From Halanaerobium saccharolyticum (GTDB lineage Bacteria; Bacillota; Halanaerobiia; Halanaerobiales; Halanaerobiaceae): a stretch of 64,000 nt of DNA. Within the stretch, counting starts at the first letter, position 1. Each line of letters opens with the position of its first letter. Positions 46,217-55,675 of the stretch are shown here, one piece after another. The DNA is taken from the NCBI RefSeq assembly GCF_004362045.1, contig NZ_SNWX01000011.1, positions 1 to 64,000 on the forward strand. Direction: 5' to 3'. Below the pieces are notes generated by a model that was not told the origin of the DNA, ran no database searches, and saw only the letters and a list, made by a program, of their open reading frames with translations. The position numbers and the translations under genes were made by a program.

Positions 46217-47287
46217 TTAGTTTAACTTAAAGCGAATGGGAAGATTAACAATTACTGCAACCTGATTACCATCTTTTTCTGCAGCTTTAAATTTCCAGTT
46301 AGAAATTGCATTCAAAGCTGACTGATCAAAGGAATCATAACCTGAACTCTTGTAAATTTTTAAATTTTGAACCTGACCCTCCTCATCTACTCTTAAGGAG
46401 ACTATAACTTCACCTTCAATGTTTCTTCTTCTTAAATTAGAAGGGTATTCTGGCTTAGCGTAATTTTTAATACCAGGTTTTTGGATTGAACCGAAATCAC
46501 CATTTCTTAAATCATATACTTTATTCTCCTTGATTTTTTGATTATTTTCCTCAGCCTCAGAATTATTGCTATTATTTATTTCTACTTTCTCTATGCTCTG
46601 GTTTTCTTTGATAGTTTCAGCCATTTTTGTTTTTTTAGTTTCACTGGTTGTATTTTTATTTAAATTTATCTGTTCTAAATTCTGCTTACTTTCAGTTTGA
46701 GACTCCTTATTTTTTTCATCTTCTTTTTTCAATTCAGCCAGATATTTTTCTAAATCAAATTTATCTTTTTTATTTTCTTCATCTCTGGCTTTCAGATTTT
46801 TATTTTTTGAATTATCTTTTTTGTTTTCAGATTCTGTATTTTTTAACCAGGCTGGTGGCTTATCCTGATCTTTTTCCAATTTATTTGTTTCTTCTGTATT
46901 CAGTTCTTTTTGATCCTTAGTCTCAGATTTTTCTTTCACATTAGACTTATTTTTTTCTGGTGTAATCGCTTTCCTCTCTTTTTCTAAGCTATTATTATCT
47001 ACTTCCTCATTTATTTCATTTATCTTTTTCAAATTATCCTCTTCCTGCTTTTCTTGAGATTTTTGTGTTTTTACTGCTGTTTCAGTTTGTTTTTTTTCTT
47101 CTGTTTCAGGTTCCTCATTCTCTTCTGATAAATTTTTAGAAACAGATAATAGTTCTATTTTAACCTCTTCCCTTCTGAGAGGTTTTATATCTTCTGTCAA
47201 AAGTTTTAAAGAACTGGCTTCCAGCCAAAAAATAAAGGATAATGATAAGAGAAAAGCTATAAAATATATTATTTTTTTTTGCTTCAT
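46217..47287 (-). CDS. tonB: TonB-like energy transducer with long charged linker
   Basis: TonB carries ExbBD energy to outer-membrane receptors. The protein has an N-terminal membrane anchor (about residues 4-23). A very long linker of about 240 residues (40-280) is made mostly of Lys, Glu, Asn, Asp and Ser. The C-terminal TonB domain reads YPSNLRRRNIEGEVIVSLRV and SSGYDSFDQSALNAISNWKF. Classical TonB linkers are Pro-rich; this one is not. GGA lies eight bases before the ATG at 47287. Confidence 0.92.
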   Translation of the reverse strand: MKQKKIIYFIAFLLSLSFIFWLEASSLKLLTEDIKPLRREEVKIELLSVSKNLSEENEEPETEEKKQTETAVKTQKSQEKQEEDNLKKINEINEEVDNNSLEKERKAITPEKNKSNVKEKSETKDQKELNTEETNKLEKDQDKPPAWLKNTESENKKDNSKNKNLKARDEENKKDKFDLEKYLAELKKEDEKNKESQTESKQNLEQINLNKNTTSETKKTKMAETIKENQSIEKVEINNSNNSEAEENNQKIKENKVYDLRNGDFGSIQKPGIKNYAKPEYPSNLRRRNIEGEVIVSLRVDEEGQVQNLKIYKSSGYDSFDQSALNAISNWKFKAAEKDGNQVAVIVNLPIRFKLN

Positions 47288-47315
47288 AATCATCATCCTT
47301 TCCTTTGATTTCTAT

Positions 47316-49106
47316 TTAAAATTCAGTACTTAAATTAAGCATAAAGTTGCGGCCGGGCATTGGGTAATCTTCAACTACCTGATAATCCTGGTCAAATAAA
47401 TTATTAACCGTTAATTTGAGTTTATAATTTCTTTTTATCAACTTTATATTTTTTATAAAGTTTAAATCAAAAACTGTATAATTGTCTAAATCATCAAGTC
47501 TTCCTCCAACATGACTCCCCTTAAATATTAATTTATAATTGTCTGGTCTATAACTTAAAGACACATCGTTATAATATTGATCTTTTAATAATTCGTTAGT
47601 TTTGACATTTCTACTGTCCAGATAAGTATGACTATAGCCTAAAGTTAAATTATCAGTTATATTTTTACTTAAATTTAATTCTAGTCCATCTGTTTCTGAT
47701 TCTTTAATATTTTTGTAAACAGGATTTGGATAACCAACAATTTCATTTTCTAGCTCACTTTTAAATAATACAGCTTCCATTTTACTATTGTTTAGCTCAC
47801 TTTTAATACCTATTTCATAATTCTTAGATTTTTCAGGTACTAAATTTGGGTTACCCTCTAACCATAATTCGTCCCAATACAATTCATCAAAGGTTGGAGC
47901 ACGATAAGCTTCTCCATATGAAAAAAATAGATTATTATTATTATTTACTCTATATAACAAGCTAATTCTTGGATTAGTTTCTGAACCATAATCTTCATTA
48001 TTATCATATCTAATTCCAATATTTATTTTTAAATTCTCAAGTTTAGTATAACTATTTTCTAAAAAGATAGCTTTATTAGTAGCATCATAAATCTCTGGAA
48101 GCTGCGAACTATCTAATTCATCATTAGTAACTTCAAGACCATAAGTTAAAGTATTATTTTCATAATATAAAGTATTATTTAACTCAAAACCAATTTTTTC
48201 TTTTAAATGAGTATTATTAACATAAACATCAGGATTGTTATAATTAGTTTCCTGATTATTATAATAAATAGAAGTTCTAAGATCATAATTTTCCTCATTT
48301 TTTTTATAAGTTAATCTATAGTTTTCCATTTTATCTTCCTGATTAGCATTTGGAGATTGCATATTTACTGAACCCGGGATTTCTTTATCAGAATTATTAG
48401 AGATTATATCAAAAATAAATTCATCATTTTGATTTAGGTAATAATTTATTTTTGTTGAAAAATTATATTGATCTACTCCACTATTATCAGGATCATTTCT
48501 AAACCCATCCGAATTTAATGTTTCTGCAGTTATCATTACTTCTGAATTAGCAAGTGTAATACCATAATTTAGTGCCGTTTTATAAGTCGCAAAAGATCCC
48601 ATTCCAAACTCTAAATTTAGTCCTTCTATATCAGAACCTTTTTTAGTTATAATGTTAACAACACCACCGAGGGCATTTGCACCATATACTGCAGAAGCGG
48701 GTCCTTTTAAAACCTCAACTTTTTTTAGATTAGAAAGCAAAATCTGTCCTAAATCAACATCTCCAATCATTTTAGTGTTAATTGATTGTCCATCTATTAA
48801 AATTAAGACCTGATTAGAATCACTTCCTCTAATACTTATGGTTTTACTACCAGCTGGCCCTCCATAATTGGTAATTTTAACTCCTGGCACAGAAGCAATT
48901 AACTCTGCCACATTCTGAGCTCCACTCTCCTCTATCTCCTCCTGATCAATAACCTCAATACTTACCGGGGTCTCCATAATACTTTCCTGATAGCGGCTCG
49001 CTGTTACAACAAGCTCATCCAGTTCCATAACTTCTTCCTCCCCACTTACCGGCACCACAAAAATCAAAAGTGCTGTAAGCATGACTAAAACTACTTTTTT
49101 TAACAT
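47316..49106 (-). CDS. btuB: TonB-dependent receptor, BtuB-like (cobalamin)
   Basis: This is an outer-membrane beta-barrel importer. It has a signal peptide (first 22 residues), a TonB-box-like start (ELDELVVTASRY), the plug domain with SVPGVKITNYGGP and GGVVNIITKKGS, and a long barrel of alternating strands ending in a terminal Phe (LNLSTEF). The 596-aa length matches BtuB. The cobalamin riboswitch directly upstream identifies the likely substrate as B12 or a corrinoid. AAGGAGG supports the start. Confidence 0.93.
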   Translation of the reverse strand: MLKKVVLVMLTALLIFVVPVSGEEEVMELDELVVTASRYQESIMETPVSIEVIDQEEIEESGAQNVAELIASVPGVKITNYGGPAGSKTISIRGSDSNQVLILIDGQSINTKMIGDVDLGQILLSNLKKVEVLKGPASAVYGANALGGVVNIITKKGSDIEGLNLEFGMGSFATYKTALNYGITLANSEVMITAETLNSDGFRNDPDNSGVDQYNFSTKINYYLNQNDEFIFDIISNNSDKEIPGSVNMQSPNANQEDKMENYRLTYKKNEENYDLRTSIYYNNQETNYNNPDVYVNNTHLKEKIGFELNNTLYYENNTLTYGLEVTNDELDSSQLPEIYDATNKAIFLENSYTKLENLKINIGIRYDNNEDYGSETNPRISLLYRVNNNNNLFFSYGEAYRAPTFDELYWDELWLEGNPNLVPEKSKNYEIGIKSELNNSKMEAVLFKSELENEIVGYPNPVYKNIKESETDGLELNLSKNITDNLTLGYSHTYLDSRNVKTNELLKDQYYNDVSLSYRPDNYKLIFKGSHVGGRLDDLDNYTVFDLNFIKNIKLIKRNYKLKLTVNNLFDQDYQVVEDYPMPGRNFMLNLSTEF

Positions 49107-49165
49107 TTAAAATTCCTCCTTGTGTTTTGTCTGCTCACAGCCACCTAAGACAAAATAAGGCTATA

Positions 49166-49204
49166 AAATATAAAAAGACACCCAGGTATCAATTGAGGGT
49201 GTCT
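49166..49204 (-). terminator. Riboswitch expression-platform terminator
   Basis: AGACACCC pairs with GGGTGTCT around a 13-base loop, followed on the minus strand by TTTTTATATTTTATAG. It sits between the cobalamin aptamer and btuB, so control is probably by transcription termination when B12 is bound. Confidence 0.85.
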
Positions 49205-49229
49205 AAAGACGCATAAATAGCCCACAACC

Positions 49230-49421
49230 ATTCCTGTCTCGAAGATGGCTGTCATCTTTTTAGGCAGGTCTCCTGACTATACAGCTCTACCGATTTACCT
49301 TCCCCAGCGCCATTGATGAGTGAGTGGTAATTAATCGGCCTACTGATTAACAGTGGCGGACCCGTTCAGGAATTTCACCTGATTCCCTATTATCTTCTAA
49401 TATATAGAAGCACCTAAAAAG
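49230..49421 (-). promoter_or_regulatory. Cobalamin riboswitch
   Basis: On the minus strand the aptamer shows, in order, TAGGTGC, AATAGGGAATCAGGTGAAA (19 bases), CCTGAACGGGTCCGCCACTG, and the B12-box end GTCAGGAGACCTGCC. The GCCACTG and AGTCAGGAGACCTGCC core is the hallmark of this class. A GATGACAGCCATC hairpin and a peripheral loop follow before the terminator. The upper limit of the element is approximate. Confidence 0.93.
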
Positions 49422-49424
49422 AGA

Positions 49425-49659
49425 ACATTATTTTCTTTTCTAATATTTAATTTCGTGAAATTTGTTTAAAATCCTCTATTTTATTTGTTTTAAACAAAAA
49501 TAATTTTCTTTTGAATATTGTTAAATTTTATCTAACAAAATAACTAAACCGGATATCAAAAGATAAATTATAAATTTCAGAATAAAATTTAAAAAATATG
49601 CAGTAGTTTCTATTTATTTACATAATTATATAATATATACTAAAAAGGAGGTTTTTTAA
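49425..49659. other. AT-rich divergent intergenic region
   Basis: This 235-bp gap between the riboswitch and yraN holds the btuB-operon promoter on the minus strand and the yraN promoter on the plus strand. It is so AT-rich that several TATAAT-like matches exist (for example near 49630) without a convincing -35. I see no gene in it. Confidence 0.5.
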
Positions 49660-50025
49660 ATGGCGCTGCACAATAAGATTGGGGAAATCGGGGAGGAAAT
49701 TGCAGCAAAATATCTACGAAAAGAAGGTTATTATATTGTAGAACGAAATTACAGAAATAAATTTGGAGAAATAGACATTATTGCAGCCAAAAATAATTAC
49801 ACTATTTTCATTGAAGTAAAAAGTAGAAGTTCCGAAAATTATATCGAGCTGGCCCACTCTCTCTATTACAAACAGATTCATCATCTGCGTCGGGCTGCTA
49901 TCTTCTATTTTGCTGAAAAAAATATTCATCTGAGCTCAATTCGCTTTGACTTAATTGCCCTAAAAATTGATCCTGCTGCCAGAAAAATAGATAAGCTTAA
50001 GCATTTTAAAAATATCATTAATTAA
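49660..50025 (+). CDS. YraN/UPF0102 endonuclease-like protein
   Basis: The 121-aa protein belongs to UPF0102, a small PD-(D/E)XK nuclease-fold family. It has GEEIAAKYLRKEGYYIVERNYR near residue 10, then the active-site pattern GEIDIIAAKNNYTIFIEVKSR with Asp, Glu and Lys. It is usually next to comM and rnhB as here; a DNA-processing role in repair or transformation is suspected. AAAGGAGG precedes the start. Confidence 0.9.
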   Translation: MALHNKIGEIGEEIAAKYLRKEGYYIVERNYRNKFGEIDIIAAKNNYTIFIEVKSRSSENYIELAHSLYYKQIHHLRRAAIFYFAEKNIHLSSIRFDLIALKIDPAARKIDKLKHFKNIIN

Positions 50026-50085
50026 ATTTTGTTATAGTACTTTAAATTTGATAACTACTAATTATAAGTCTGAAAGGAGAATAAA

Positions 50086-51612
50086 ATGTATTCATATTTG
50101 TACTCAGCTGTTATACATGGAGTAAAAGCAGAAATGGTGAAGGTAGAAGTAGATATCTCCAGAGGTTTACCAGGTTTTAATATTGTTGGACTGGCAGGAA
50201 AAACTGTTCGAGAATCGGCGAAAAGAGTTCGATCAGCTATCATAAATTCTGGCTTTGAATGGCCAGTTAAAAAAATCACTGTAAATCTGGCTCCAGGTAA
50301 TATTAATAAATATGGTTCTCATTTTGATCTTGCAATTGCAGCTGTCTTACTCGAATGTTCCGGGCAAATTAAGATTAAGAATAAAAACAAAAGATTTTTT
50401 GCCGGAGAATTAAATTTAAATGGTAACCTCAATCATGTAAAAGGAGTTCTCTCCATGCTGCTGGCAGCTGGAGAAAATAATTATCTGGAAGCCGTACTGC
50501 CGGCTGCTAATCAAAAAGAATCCTATTTAGTAAAAAATTTAAATTCATATTTAATAAAACATTTAAGGGAACTTGATAATTTAGAAAATAGCACTGCGGC
50601 AGTCAGTAATAATTTTAACTTTAATAAACAAGCAGCTTTGAATTATCCAGATCTCAGCGAAATTAGAGGTCAAAAAAATGCAAAAAAAGCACTAGTAACT
50701 GCAGCCGCCGGAGGTCACAACCTCCTATTGATTGGCCCCCCGGGTTGTGGTAAAACAGTACTGGCAGAGTCGATAGTTAAACTGCTGGCACCTTTAAATA
50801 AAAAAGAATTACTGGAGACTGCTTCAATTTACAGTATCAATAATAATTTAGAAGAACTAAATCTTAAAATGAAATATCGACCCTTTGTGGCTCCTCATCA
50901 CTCGATTACTTCTGCTGCTTTAATTGGAGGAGGTCAGATACCCGTGCCTGGAGAAATATCTCTGGCCCATAACGGTGTACTTTTTTTAGATGAACTGCCG
51001 GAATTTAAAAATAGTGTCCTGGCAAATTTGAGAGAGCCTCTGGAAAGAAAAAAAATTAAAATTGTTCGTCAGCAGGGTAGTTATTATTTTCCGGCAAATT
51101 TTCAATTTCTGGCCGCAATGAATCCCTGCCCCTGTGGTTTTGCAGGTGTTCAAGATAGGAAATGTAAGTGTTCGGAGCGAGATATTGTTCGTTACCAGCA
51201 AAAACTATCGGGACCTTTAAAAGATAGAATTGATCTGCAGATTGAGGTTTTGCCTTTAAAAAAAGATGAAATATTATTAAAGGAATCTACAGCTAAAAAT
51301 GTTAACTATAGTGAACAGATAAAAAAAGCCCGCAAAATGCAGGCTGAAAGGTACCAAAATGCGAAAATCAAAAATAATTCTGAACTGCAGTTAAAAGATA
51401 TAGAAAAATACTGTCAGCTGGGTAGCAACAGCGATAAAGTCCTTAGTCAGACCTATCAACGTCTTCAATTAAGTGTCAGAGGTTATATTAGGCTGATGCG
51501 GGTTGCCCGGACAATTGCTGATTTAAATAATAACCCTCAGATTAAAAAATCTGACTTAATAGAAGCAGTGGACTTTCGCTGGTATGCAGAAAAATCAGAA
51601 ATGCTTCTTTAG
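50086..51612 (+). CDS. comM: ComM/YifB family AAA+ helicase
   Basis: ComM is an AAA+ motor that promotes branch migration during natural transformation. The 508-aa protein has an N-terminal Lon-like S16 domain (VEVDISRGLPGFNIVGLAGK), the Mg-chelatase-type AAA+ core with Walker A IGPPGCGKTVLAESI near 221, Walker B GVLFLDELPEF, and the zinc-like CPCGFAGVQDRKCKC. RGYIRLMRVARTIADL is near the C-terminus. Its 3' end overlaps the end of queT by 18 bases in convergent orientation. Confidence 0.95.
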   Translation: MYSYLYSAVIHGVKAEMVKVEVDISRGLPGFNIVGLAGKTVRESAKRVRSAIINSGFEWPVKKITVNLAPGNINKYGSHFDLAIAAVLLECSGQIKIKNKNKRFFAGELNLNGNLNHVKGVLSMLLAAGENNYLEAVLPAANQKESYLVKNLNSYLIKHLRELDNLENSTAAVSNNFNFNKQAALNYPDLSEIRGQKNAKKALVTAAAGGHNLLLIGPPGCGKTVLAESIVKLLAPLNKKELLETASIYSINNNLEELNLKMKYRPFVAPHHSITSAALIGGGQIPVPGEISLAHNGVLFLDELPEFKNSVLANLREPLERKKIKIVRQQGSYYFPANFQFLAAMNPCPCGFAGVQDRKCKCSERDIVRYQQKLSGPLKDRIDLQIEVLPLKKDEILLKESTAKNVNYSEQIKKARKMQAERYQNAKIKNNSELQLKDIEKYCQLGSNSDKVLSQTYQRLQLSVRGYIRLMRVARTIADLNNNPQIKKSDLIEAVDFRWYAEKSEMLL

Positions 51613-52041
51613 ATATTTAATTAAGGGTACACCCAGGATTAAAACAACTGCTGCTTCACTTAATCCAATTTGAATAACGCTTAACCAGTACGGAAGACCA
51701 AATAAAACATGCAGATAAATACTGATTAAAAAAGCATTGAACAAAATTGGACTTAAATAAGCTAAAATATTATCCCGATTTTTATATGTCACATAGGCAG
51801 CTAATAAAGTAACCAGACTACCGCCAACAATATCTACTAAACCCAGTCCACCTATAATATTAGCCAGCAGTACACCTAAAAATAAAGCCGGTATGGCTTC
51901 TGGAAATAATATTGGAAGAACCGTCAGTGCTTCTGCAGCTCTAAATTGAATTGGGCCAAAACTTACAGGAGCCAGAAAATATGTAATAACAACATATAAG
52001 GCAGTAATTGCAGCACCTCTGGCTAATTTTTTTGTATCCAT
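51595..52041 (-). CDS. queT: QueT-like ECF transporter S component
   Basis: This 148-aa integral membrane protein has about five hydrophobic spans. Family-like segments are ALYVVITYFLAPVSFGPIQFR, RAAEALTVLPILFPEAIPALF and the NIIGGLGLVDIVGGSLVTL motif. QueT proteins bring in queuosine precursors with a shared ECF energising module, which is not in this window. I looked for a preQ1 riboswitch in the 119 bases upstream and did not find one. Confidence 0.85.
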   Translation of the reverse strand: MDTKKLARGAAITALYVVITYFLAPVSFGPIQFRAAEALTVLPILFPEAIPALFLGVLLANIIGGLGLVDIVGGSLVTLLAAYVTYKNRDNILAYLSPILFNAFLISIYLHVLFGLPYWLSVIQIGLSEAAVVLILGVPLIKYLKKHF

Positions 52042-52160
52042 TTTCTATTCTCCTTTCTTAATCATATAAGGGGTAAATTTTAAATGAAACAAAACTGTTC
52101 AATAAATTGATTTTTGGAATTTCAAACTTAAATTGAATTATCTTTCAGAAAAAGCTATAG

Positions 52161-52970
52161 TCATTCTGGAACTCTGCCAAATGATTTGCGGTGAATTGGA
52201 GAGGAACCATGCTTTTCCAGAGCCGCTATATGCTCTGCAGTTCCATATCCTTTATTTGACTTAAAATTATATTGAGGAAATTTTTCAGCATATTTAAAAA
52301 TAATATTATCTCTTGTTACTTTAGCAATTATAGAAGCTGCAGCAATAGCATTAACATCCGCATCTCCATCAATTATTGATCTTTGTTCAACAGTTAAATC
52401 CGGAATAACGGCATTACCATCAACCAGTAAAATATCTGGATTACTTTCTAATTCAGGCAATAAATCTTTAACTGCTCTTTTCATGGCGACAAAAGTAGCT
52501 TCCCGGATATTATATTTATCTATTTCACCACTTGAAGCCTGACCGACTCCTACCTTTGCCTTTGCTTGAATTTGAGCAAATAAGTTTTCTCTTTTCTGAC
52601 GCGATAGTTTTTTAGAATCGTCAAGGCCATAAATTTTAACTTCAGGATTCAGCACAACAGCAGCAGCTACTACAGGTCCAGCCAGAGGACCTCTACCTGC
52701 TTCATCCAGACCAACTATCATCTGATAACCATTTGCCTGCAGCTCAGCTTCAACTTCATTCATTTTATTCCACTTTTCTATCACAGCTTTCTTTTTTGTA
52801 ATTTTCCGCTCCAGTCGGGCTGCGATTTTTTGAACACCCTTACGTGAGTCCTGATTTAAAATTTTAATTATCGCCGGCAGCTGCTTATCTATTTCCAGCT
52901 CAGAAGTAAATGACTTAACTTCTTTAATAGTCAGCTGAGAAAAATTCGGTAAGTTTAAGTTCTTATTCAT
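52161..52970 (-). CDS. rnhB: Ribonuclease HII
   Basis: RNase HII cuts at ribonucleotides in DNA and RNA-DNA hybrids. The catalytic motif GLDEAGRGPLAGPVVAAAV starts near residue 86, with GLDDSKKLS, DGNAVIPDL and AAASIIAKVTRD after it, giving the DEDD set. The first 80 residues are a helical extension typical of the Firmicutes form. Its start overlaps the end of rbgA by eight bases. Confidence 0.96.
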   Translation of the reverse strand: MNKNLNLPNFSQLTIKEVKSFTSELEIDKQLPAIIKILNQDSRKGVQKIAARLERKITKKKAVIEKWNKMNEVEAELQANGYQMIVGLDEAGRGPLAGPVVAAAVVLNPEVKIYGLDDSKKLSRQKRENLFAQIQAKAKVGVGQASSGEIDKYNIREATFVAMKRAVKDLLPELESNPDILLVDGNAVIPDLTVEQRSIIDGDADVNAIAAASIIAKVTRDNIIFKYAEKFPQYNFKSNKGYGTAEHIAALEKHGSSPIHRKSFGRVPE

Positions 52971-53844
52971 CTTGATTTTCCACCTTTAATTTAGCTGCCT
53001 CTGCTGGTTTTTCCAGAGTTATTTCACCCAGCTTACCATCACGAAAATCATTGATTATTATTCCCGCTGCCCGGTTGCGATCTACCCTGCCACCTGTCAT
53101 CAAGCAGCCTCTTTTACGACCAATATCAGCAAGGATATCATACGGATGGGCTTCTAAGAAATCAAGGTCATAAGCAACTAGCAAAATTTTCTCATCAATA
53201 TTTAATATAAATTGGATTAATTTATAGGCAGCAAGTTCAAAATCAAAAATATCATTATCAACAGCACCTGTTAATGCTAATTTATAGGCCATATCTTCAT
53301 TCGAAAATTTAGGCCATAAAATTCCCGGTGTATCAAGCAATCTTATCTTTTTACTTACATTAACCCACTGTCTGCCTCTGGTTACTCCTGGTTTATTACC
53401 AATAGTAGTGATATTAGAACCGGCTAGCAGATTAATCAGAGCAGATTTACCAACATTGGGAATACCAATAATCATTGCCCGCAGTCGACGGGGGTTTCTT
53501 CCTTTTTTAGCCAGTTTAGCAGCAATCTGATCATAAGTATTGTTTAAAATACTTTTCAATTCACTAACTCCCTCTCCAGTCAGAGAATTGAGCAGCACTG
53601 CATCCTCATCTGTTTCATTTTCAAAGTAGCTTATCCACTTTTTATTATATTTCGGGTCAGCCAGATCTTTTTTGTTTAAAACAGTCACCTTGACCTGCTC
53701 ATTAATTAATTTTCTGAGATCAGGATTCTGACTGCTTAAGGGCACTCTTGCATCAGCAACCTCAATTACAATATCGACTAATTTTAAGTCTTCCTTTAAT
53801 ATTCTCTTTGCTTTGGCCATATGGCCGGGATACCACTGTATCAT
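52963..53844 (-). CDS. rbgA: Ribosome biogenesis GTPase RbgA/YlqF
   Basis: RbgA is needed for late 50S assembly. It is a circularly permuted GTPase: G4 (LNKKD) comes first near residue 57, then G1 (GIPNVGKSALINLLAG) near 129 and G3 (DTPG). The N-terminal MIQWYPGHMAKAKR is the family hallmark. The C-terminal helical domain follows. It stands between rplS and rnhB as in Bacillus. Confidence 0.96.
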   Translation of the reverse strand: MIQWYPGHMAKAKRILKEDLKLVDIVIEVADARVPLSSQNPDLRKLINEQVKVTVLNKKDLADPKYNKKWISYFENETDEDAVLLNSLTGEGVSELKSILNNTYDQIAAKLAKKGRNPRRLRAMIIGIPNVGKSALINLLAGSNITTIGNKPGVTRGRQWVNVSKKIRLLDTPGILWPKFSNEDMAYKLALTGAVDNDIFDFELAAYKLIQFILNIDEKILLVAYDLDFLEAHPYDILADIGRKRGCLMTGGRVDRNRAAGIIINDFRDGKLGEITLEKPAEAAKLKVENQDE

Positions 53845-53911
53845 TATAAAAACTCCTTAAAACTTTTTTCTGGATCATATTTTATTTAAATAATAATATA
53901 TTTAAATATTG

Positions 53912-53938
53912 AAAAAAGGTGGAGAAAGTCCCCACCTT
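53912..53938 (-). terminator. Intrinsic terminator after rplS
   Basis: AAGGTGG pairs with CCACCTT (7 bp) around a nine-base loop and TTTT follows on the minus strand. It closes the rpsP-khpA-rimM-trmD-rplS unit ahead of rbgA. Confidence 0.85.
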
Positions 53939-53950
53939 AAAATCAAATAA

Positions 53951-54304
53951 TTATTTTCTTTCTTCTCTTTTCTCTTTAATTCTGGAAGCCTTACCTCTTC
54001 TATCCCGCAGATAATAAAGGCGAGATCTTCTCACATCACCACGGCGTACTACAGTAATTGTATCTAACTTTGAAGTATGTAGTGGGAAAGTTCTTTCCAC
54101 ACCTACACCGTGAGCAATTTTACGAATAGTGAAGGTTTCGCTTAAACCACCACCATTTCTTCTAATTACAACACCTCTAAATGGCTGCAGTCTTTCTTTT
54201 CCACCTTCGGAAATTAAAACCTTAAGATCTAATGTATCTCCAACAGCAAACTCGGGAATATCATCACGAATTTGTTCTTTTTCTATTTCATTGATAATGT
54301 TCAT
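53951..54304 (-). CDS. rplS: 50S ribosomal protein L19
   Basis: L19 lies at the 30S-50S interface. Family signatures [39 protein letters not shown] and [19 protein letters not shown] are nearly intact in the 117-aa product. It follows trmD and the SPOUT methyltransferase. Confidence 0.97.
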   Translation of the reverse strand: MNIINEIEKEQIRDDIPEFAVGDTLDLKVLISEGGKERLQPFRGVVIRRNGGGLSETFTIRKIAHGVGVERTFPLHTSKLDTITVVRRGDVRRSRLYYLRDRRGKASRIKEKREERK

Positions 54305-54334
54305 CTATAAACCTCCTCTCAAAAAAATTTAAAT

Positions 54335-54919
54335 TTATGCTTCCCACCAGGGATCAGATAACAAACGGTCCATAATTATTGAAGCAGCACTTCTAACTGA
54401 CAGATGATTAAAATCTCCTCTACCCCAGATTGGATAGAGCATATAATCACAGTCTGCAATCATCTCTTTGGTCAATCCATAACCTGTTCCATAGATAATC
54501 AAAAAGGGACGATCGATTTGCTGCAATTCTTTTCGCATATTTTTATAAGATATAGTATTTGGATATTCGCGGGCATCAGTAGCTATTAACAGTGGTTTTT
54601 GACCGGTCTCTTCTTCTATTTTACTTTTAACTTCCTCTAATTCAGAGGCGATTTCAAGTACAGAAAAGGCCTGATGCCGATTATAAACATAATCTGCACC
54701 CCTACCACCTGTCCAGTAATCCCTTACTCTCTCTACTAATTCCTGCTGTGATTTTAAATTATTTATTATATAGTATTTTTTAATATCATAGGTCTTTGCA
54801 GCTCTTGCTATATCATGTAAATCATAATTTGTTACAGTTGTTGTAATAACTTCGCCCAGTTTATTATAGATAGGATTATGGACTAATCCAAGATAAACAT
54901 CTGCCTCAATTTTACTCAT
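54335..54919 (-). CDS. Predicted SPOUT-class RNA methyltransferase (trmD-associated)
   Basis: The 194-aa protein matches the uncharacterised SAM-dependent RNA methyltransferase family that follows trmD in many Firmicutes, Thermotogae and deltaproteobacteria (Pfam Methyltrn_RNA_4, from memory). Supporting segments are [49 protein letters not shown], and a knot-like [17 protein letters not shown] and [16 protein letters not shown]. The substrate RNA is not known to me. The ATG at 54919 is chosen because AAAGGGTG lies six bases upstream, inside the trmD end. Confidence 0.8.
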   Translation of the reverse strand: MSKIEADVYLGLVHNPIYNKLGEVITTTVTNYDLHDIARAAKTYDIKKYYIINNLKSQQELVERVRDYWTGGRGADYVYNRHQAFSVLEIASELEEVKSKIEEETGQKPLLIATDAREYPNTISYKNMRKELQQIDRPFLIIYGTGYGLTKEMIADCDYMLYPIWGRGDFNHLSVRSAASIIMDRLLSDPWWEA

Positions 54920-55664
54920 CAACTTCACCCTTTAGTTCCAGCTTTATTTCTTTAAGTAATTCTTTTTCTTGATCACTAAGTTTTTTATCTTCCAGCAGAT
55001 CTTTTCTTCTTAAAAAAGTCCTTCTTAAAGACTCTTTTTTTCGCCAGCGTTCAATTAACTGATGATTACCGCTAAGTAAAACATCAGGAACTTTAAGACC
55101 ATTATATTTCTGGGGTCTGGTATAATGAGGATGTTCTAAAAGACCATTATAAAATGAGTCTTTTTTAGAAGAGTCTTCAGCACCCAGAACACCACTTAAG
55201 AGTCTGGATATTGAGTCAACAAGCACCATTGCTGGTAATTCTCCACCGGTAAGTACATAATCACCAATAGAAATTTCCTGATCTACAATAGTATCTCTTA
55301 CTCGCTCATCCACACCTTCATAACGACCACAAATTATTGTTAAACCTTGTTCCTGACTCAAATCTTTTACTAAATCCTGAGTTAATTCCTCACCCTGAGG
55401 ACTCATCAGAATTGTTTTTGATTCAGTGCCTCTTTTATTTTGAGTATGCTGCCAGGCCTTAAAGATCGGTTCAGCCTTCATCACCATTCCAGCTCCTCCA
55501 CCATATGGAGGTTCATCTGTTGTATGATGTTTATCATCAGCAAAATCACGGATGTTAACTGTTTTAATATCTATCAAATCTTTTTCTCTGGCTATTTTTA
55601 AAATACTCTCACTAAAAGGTCCCTCAAACATTTCGGGAAAAAGAGTTAAAATATCAAAAAACAT
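54912..55664 (-). CDS. trmD: tRNA (guanine37-N1)-methyltransferase
   Basis: TrmD methylates G37 of tRNAs. The knot motifs are [43 protein letters not shown], and [19 protein letters not shown]. The 250-aa length is typical. It lies between rimM and the SPOUT methyltransferase, with a short overlap with the latter. Confidence 0.97.
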   Translation of the reverse strand: MFFDILTLFPEMFEGPFSESILKIAREKDLIDIKTVNIRDFADDKHHTTDEPPYGGGAGMVMKAEPIFKAWQHTQNKRGTESKTILMSPQGEELTQDLVKDLSQEQGLTIICGRYEGVDERVRDTIVDQEISIGDYVLTGGELPAMVLVDSISRLLSGVLGAEDSSKKDSFYNGLLEHPHYTRPQKYNGLKVPDVLLSGNHQLIERWRKKESLRRTFLRRKDLLEDKKLSDQEKELLKEIKLELKGEVDE

Positions 55665-55675
55665 AAATTCAGCTC

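Noticed and set aside
52042..52160. Possible preQ1 riboswitch before queT
   Set aside because: I looked for the short preQ1-I and preQ1-II cores upstream of the start and found neither. The region is AT-rich and unstructured.
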